DNA of 64,000 nt from Arthrobacter sp. EpRS71 (GTDB lineage Bacteria; Actinomycetota; Actinomycetes; Actinomycetales; Micrococcaceae): NCBI RefSeq assembly GCF_001512285.1, contig NZ_LNUV01000006.1, positions 336,158-400,157 of the forward strand, in the 5' to 3' direction. The translations under genes were made by a program, and so were the position numbers. Below, piece by piece: positions 63,658 through 64,000 of the stretch; within the stretch, counting starts at the first letter, position 1; every line of letters starts with the position of its first letter. Below the pieces are notes generated by a model. The model searched no databases. It had not been told where the DNA came from and worked only from the letters and a program-made list of their open reading frames with translations.

Positions 63658-64000
63658 ATGAACAAGGAAAACTTGAACCCCTCCATTGAAGGACTTCTCA
63701 GGACCTGGCTGCCAGGCAAGCGCTGGTTCCCGGTCAAGAGCCCCGACTTTGCGCTGGAGCAGGTGGGCGGTTTCAACCTTCCCCCTGCCGGCGGACCCCA
63801 TTCCGGCGGCGACGCACAGTTCGGAGTGGTGCTGTTGGCGGTAACCCACCGAACGGCCGACGGCGGTGCGCGGACTGACGTTGTCCAGGTTCCGTTGAGC
63901 TTCAGGAACCAGCCGCTGCCGGAGGCCACATCAGCTTTGCTCGGGGAAATCACGGATCCTGAAAAGGGCCTGCGGTTCGTGTACGACGCCGTCTTCGATG
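63658..64000 (+). CDS. mak: Maltokinase (Pep2/Mak), N-terminal part
   Basis: Partial gene cut by the right edge, 114 residues visible. NPSIEGLLRTWLPGKRWFPV is the N-terminal cap motif of maltokinases (LxxWLPxQRWF). It phosphorylates maltose to maltose-1-phosphate for GlgE, the third step of the pathway after TreS. ATG 63658 lies 2 nt after the treS stop, preceded by AAAGGATGAG. Its catalytic kinase part is beyond the window. Confidence 0.88.
   Translation, partial: MNKENLNPSIEGLLRTWLPGKRWFPVKSPDFALEQVGGFNLPPAGGPHSGGDAQFGVVLLAVTHRTADGGARTDVVQVPLSFRNQPLPEATSALLGEITDPEKGLRFVYDAVFD

Overview
The window is high-GC actinobacterial DNA, most likely from Arthrobacter or Paenarthrobacter (Micrococcaceae). 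The evidence is the dense coding with many GTG and TTG starts, the Bpa-type proteasome activator ending in GQYL, SenX3/RegX3-like and CarD proteins, IspD/IspF, and a GlgE-pathway gene cluster. No rRNA, CRISPR array or intact transposase was seen. Three tRNA genes are present: Ser-GCT, Ser-TGA and Thr-CGT.

Layout. 1-4.3 kb: partial phosphohexomutase, a RecQ-type helicase with a C-terminal phosphoribosyltransferase-like segment, and a DHA2-type exporter. 4.4-8.9 kb: tRNA-Ser(GCT), an S9 peptidase, and a divergent FAD/NAD(P)-binding protein. 8.9-10.7 kb: a tandem glycine riboswitch in front of a CycA-like amino-acid permease whose best start is a TTG. 10.7-16.3 kb: a 1510-residue secreted nuclease/5'-nucleotidase fusion and a two-domain VOC protein. 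16.5-22.1 kb: a decayed genomic island in tRNA-Ser(TGA), bounded by 57-bp repeats of the tRNA 3' part. It holds two integrase remnants, phage head-gene remnants, broken HTH genes, and an apparently intact pair of cargo genes (DUF1023-like hydrolase plus lipoprotein).

22.2-28.6 kb: quinone oxidoreductase, PadR regulator, CstA with its YbdD-like partner, Bpa, a small unknown protein and an aldo/keto reductase. 28.7-34.3 kb: a probable catabolic unit made of an AsnC-type regulator, an amidase, two membrane proteins and an M20 amidohydrolase. 34.3-37.1 kb: a DUF6226-like protein, an XRE regulator with repeated upstream motifs, tRNA-Thr(CGT) and a phosphonatase-like hydrolase. 37-43.9 kb: tmk-holB-TAP-like hydrolase operon, a trans-sulfuration enzyme, a DUF2516 protein, a methyltransferase and phosphoglycerate mutase.

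43.9-46.8 kb: phoU divergent from senX3-regX3, with 11-bp-phased PHO-box-like repeats between them; this is the phosphate-sensing module. 46.8-53.7 kb: a lipoprotein, carD, ispD-ispF-lipoprotein, cysS, rlmB and a nitrilase-family hydrolase. 53.9-64 kb: glycogen and trehalose metabolism (glgX, glgP, glgE, treS and the start of a maltokinase gene). This block links glycogen breakdown with the trehalose, maltose-1-phosphate and alpha-glucan route. A barnase/barstar-like RNase-inhibitor pair sits inside it.
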